Positions 63,460 to 64,000 of a stretch of 64,000 nucleotides of DNA are shown here, piece after piece. Position numbers and translations under genes: made by a program. Each line of letters starts with the position of its first letter. Position 1 is the stretch's first letter. The notes under the pieces were generated by a model, which was not told where the DNA came from, made no database searches, and saw only the letters and a list, made by a program, of their open reading frames with translations. The DNA comes from Bacteroides_D sp963546395. Its GTDB lineage: Bacteria; Bacteroidota; Bacteroidia; Bacteroidales; CAJPTX01. The stretch covers positions 124,001-188,000 of the forward strand of contig CAUUMS010000002.1 of assembly GCA_963546395.1 (NCBI GenBank). The letters run 5' to 3'.

Positions 63460-63533
63460 CATCGGACACATTGCCCGCCTGGCGGACACGATGTGCCAGA
63501 GGCAGCTCGGTGCAGGTAGGGCAGCACTGGCGA

Positions 63534-63577
63534 TGTACCAAAGCCCAATTTGCACCGCAAAATACGGTTTTGATGCG
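63534..63577. repeat. intergenic palindromic repeat, copy 4
   Basis: The fourth and most diverged 44-bp copy: GTACCAAAGCCCAATTTGC pairs with GCAAAATACGGTTTTGATGC imperfectly. Its right flank TTGTTGCTA resembles that of copy 3. It lies in the 486-base divergent space 63346-63831 between the efflux operon and groES, together with the palindromes at 63421 and a promoter box at 63653. Confidence 0.65.
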
Positions 63578-63652
63578 TTGTTGCTATGGCAGTGTCAGGT
63601 TGCTGCGGGGTTGCGCAGTGGGGTAACTTTTCGGAGTTTGAGCCAGATGCTA

Positions 63653-63660
63653 TACCTTTG
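63653..63660 (+). promoter_or_regulatory. possible -7 box of groES
   Basis: TACCTTTG, the same octamer as at lipA, pyrH, rimP and ribF, with a TTTT run about 20 bases upstream. It would give groES a leader of about 165 bases, which is long; another promoter closer to the gene may exist. Confidence 0.4.
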
Positions 63661-63831
63661 CGGGCCGCTAAGGCGTGTGCCATTTTGGCGTACTTCGAGG
63701 CGATCTCGTGCGACAGAATGGATCCGATGCTGCCATTTGGGGCTTTGGCACGCATTTGGCATAGGGCCTAGATGATGACTTGTGCGAGAGGATTTAGGGG
63801 AGTTCATTAACCGATAAATTTTGTAGAAGTT

Positions 63832-64000
63832 ATGTCGACGATCAATGTGAAGCCTCTGGCTGACCGGGTGTTGATAGAGCCCATGGCGGCTGAAGAGCGG
63901 ACGGCGAGTGGGATCATCATCCCCGACACGGCCAAGGAGAAGCCTCAGCGGGGCACTGTGCGCGCCGTGGGATCGGGCACCAAGGATGTCACCATGGAGG
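63832..64000 (+). CDS. groES: co-chaperonin GroES (3' truncated by window end)
   Basis: The visible 56 residues start MSTINVKPLADRVLIEPMAA and continue with GIIIPDTAKEKPQRGTVRAVG, the GroES mobile loop and barrel. GroES caps the GroEL folding chamber. About 35 residues and presumably groEL lie beyond the window. The ATG at 63832 has no strong ribosome site. Confidence 0.95.
   Translation, partial: MSTINVKPLADRVLIEPMAAEERTASGIIIPDTAKEKPQRGTVRAVGSGTKDVTME

Noticed and set aside
1..64000. CRISPR arrays, tRNA and rRNA genes
   Set aside because: No regularly spaced direct repeats, no T-loop/anticodon pattern and no rRNA sequence were recognised by eye.

Overview
The window looks like a piece of chromosome from a Bacteroidota species close to Porphyromonas with a G+C-rich genome. 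The evidence is a giant subtilisin-like protease ending in a type IX secretion (T9SS) sorting domain, Bacteroidota-type promoter boxes (TAnnTTTG) with few strong Shine-Dalgarno sites, a par locus arranged parA-parB-DUF5683-mltD, a recF-dciA pair and a lipA-lipB pair. Species assignment is inference. No rRNA, tRNA or CRISPR array was seen.

Layout. 1-7.5 kb (+): the tail of an unknown gene, a STAS protein, an XRE regulator, RNase Z, a barren stretch with a possible structured element, a 56-residue ferredoxin not caught by a 60-residue ORF cutoff, a prolyl oligopeptidase lipoprotein and an OmpA/TPR lipoprotein. 7.6-11.1 kb (-): recJ, lipB, lipA. 11.3-22.6 kb (+): an outer-membrane barrel protein and the 3,207-residue T9SS protease. 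23.1-27.7 kb (-): nfeD-type protease, corA, mqnA, frr, pyrH. 28.0-39.7 kb (+): rimP-nusA-infB, purB, a lipid-type ABC exporter, nadC, nadA and an acyl-CoA ligase. 39.7-41.3 kb: an A+T-richer island with two predicted toxin-immunity genes and no intact toxin. 41.3-43.7 kb (+): mutS2. 43.8-48.9 kb (-): recF, dciA, nrnA, ribF, gltX. 49.2-58.4 kb (-): mscL, then a seven-gene run parA, parB, DUF5683, mltD, two SGNH hydrolases and an MBOAT acyltransferase. 58.8-63.3 kb (-): an ABC efflux operon (adaptor, ATPase, two permeases) with operator-like palindromes upstream. The window ends inside groES (+).

How the genes work together. Most of the content is core physiology: translation (rimP, nusA, infB, frr, gltX), nucleotide and cofactor synthesis (pyrH, purB, ribF, lipAB, nadCA, mqnA), DNA maintenance (recJ, recF, dciA, mutS2, parAB) and envelope work (mltD, the MBOAT/SGNH set, mscL, corA, lipoproteins, ABC exporters).

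Most interesting items: a family of four 44-bp intergenic palindromes at 12743, 27859, 49077 and 63534; a terminator-like hairpin between the promoter and start codon of rimP-nusA-infB; the immunity island at 39.7-41.3 kb; the MBOAT-SGNH-SGNH acylation module fused to the par operon; two adjacent palindromes upstream of the efflux operon; and the giant T9SS protease.
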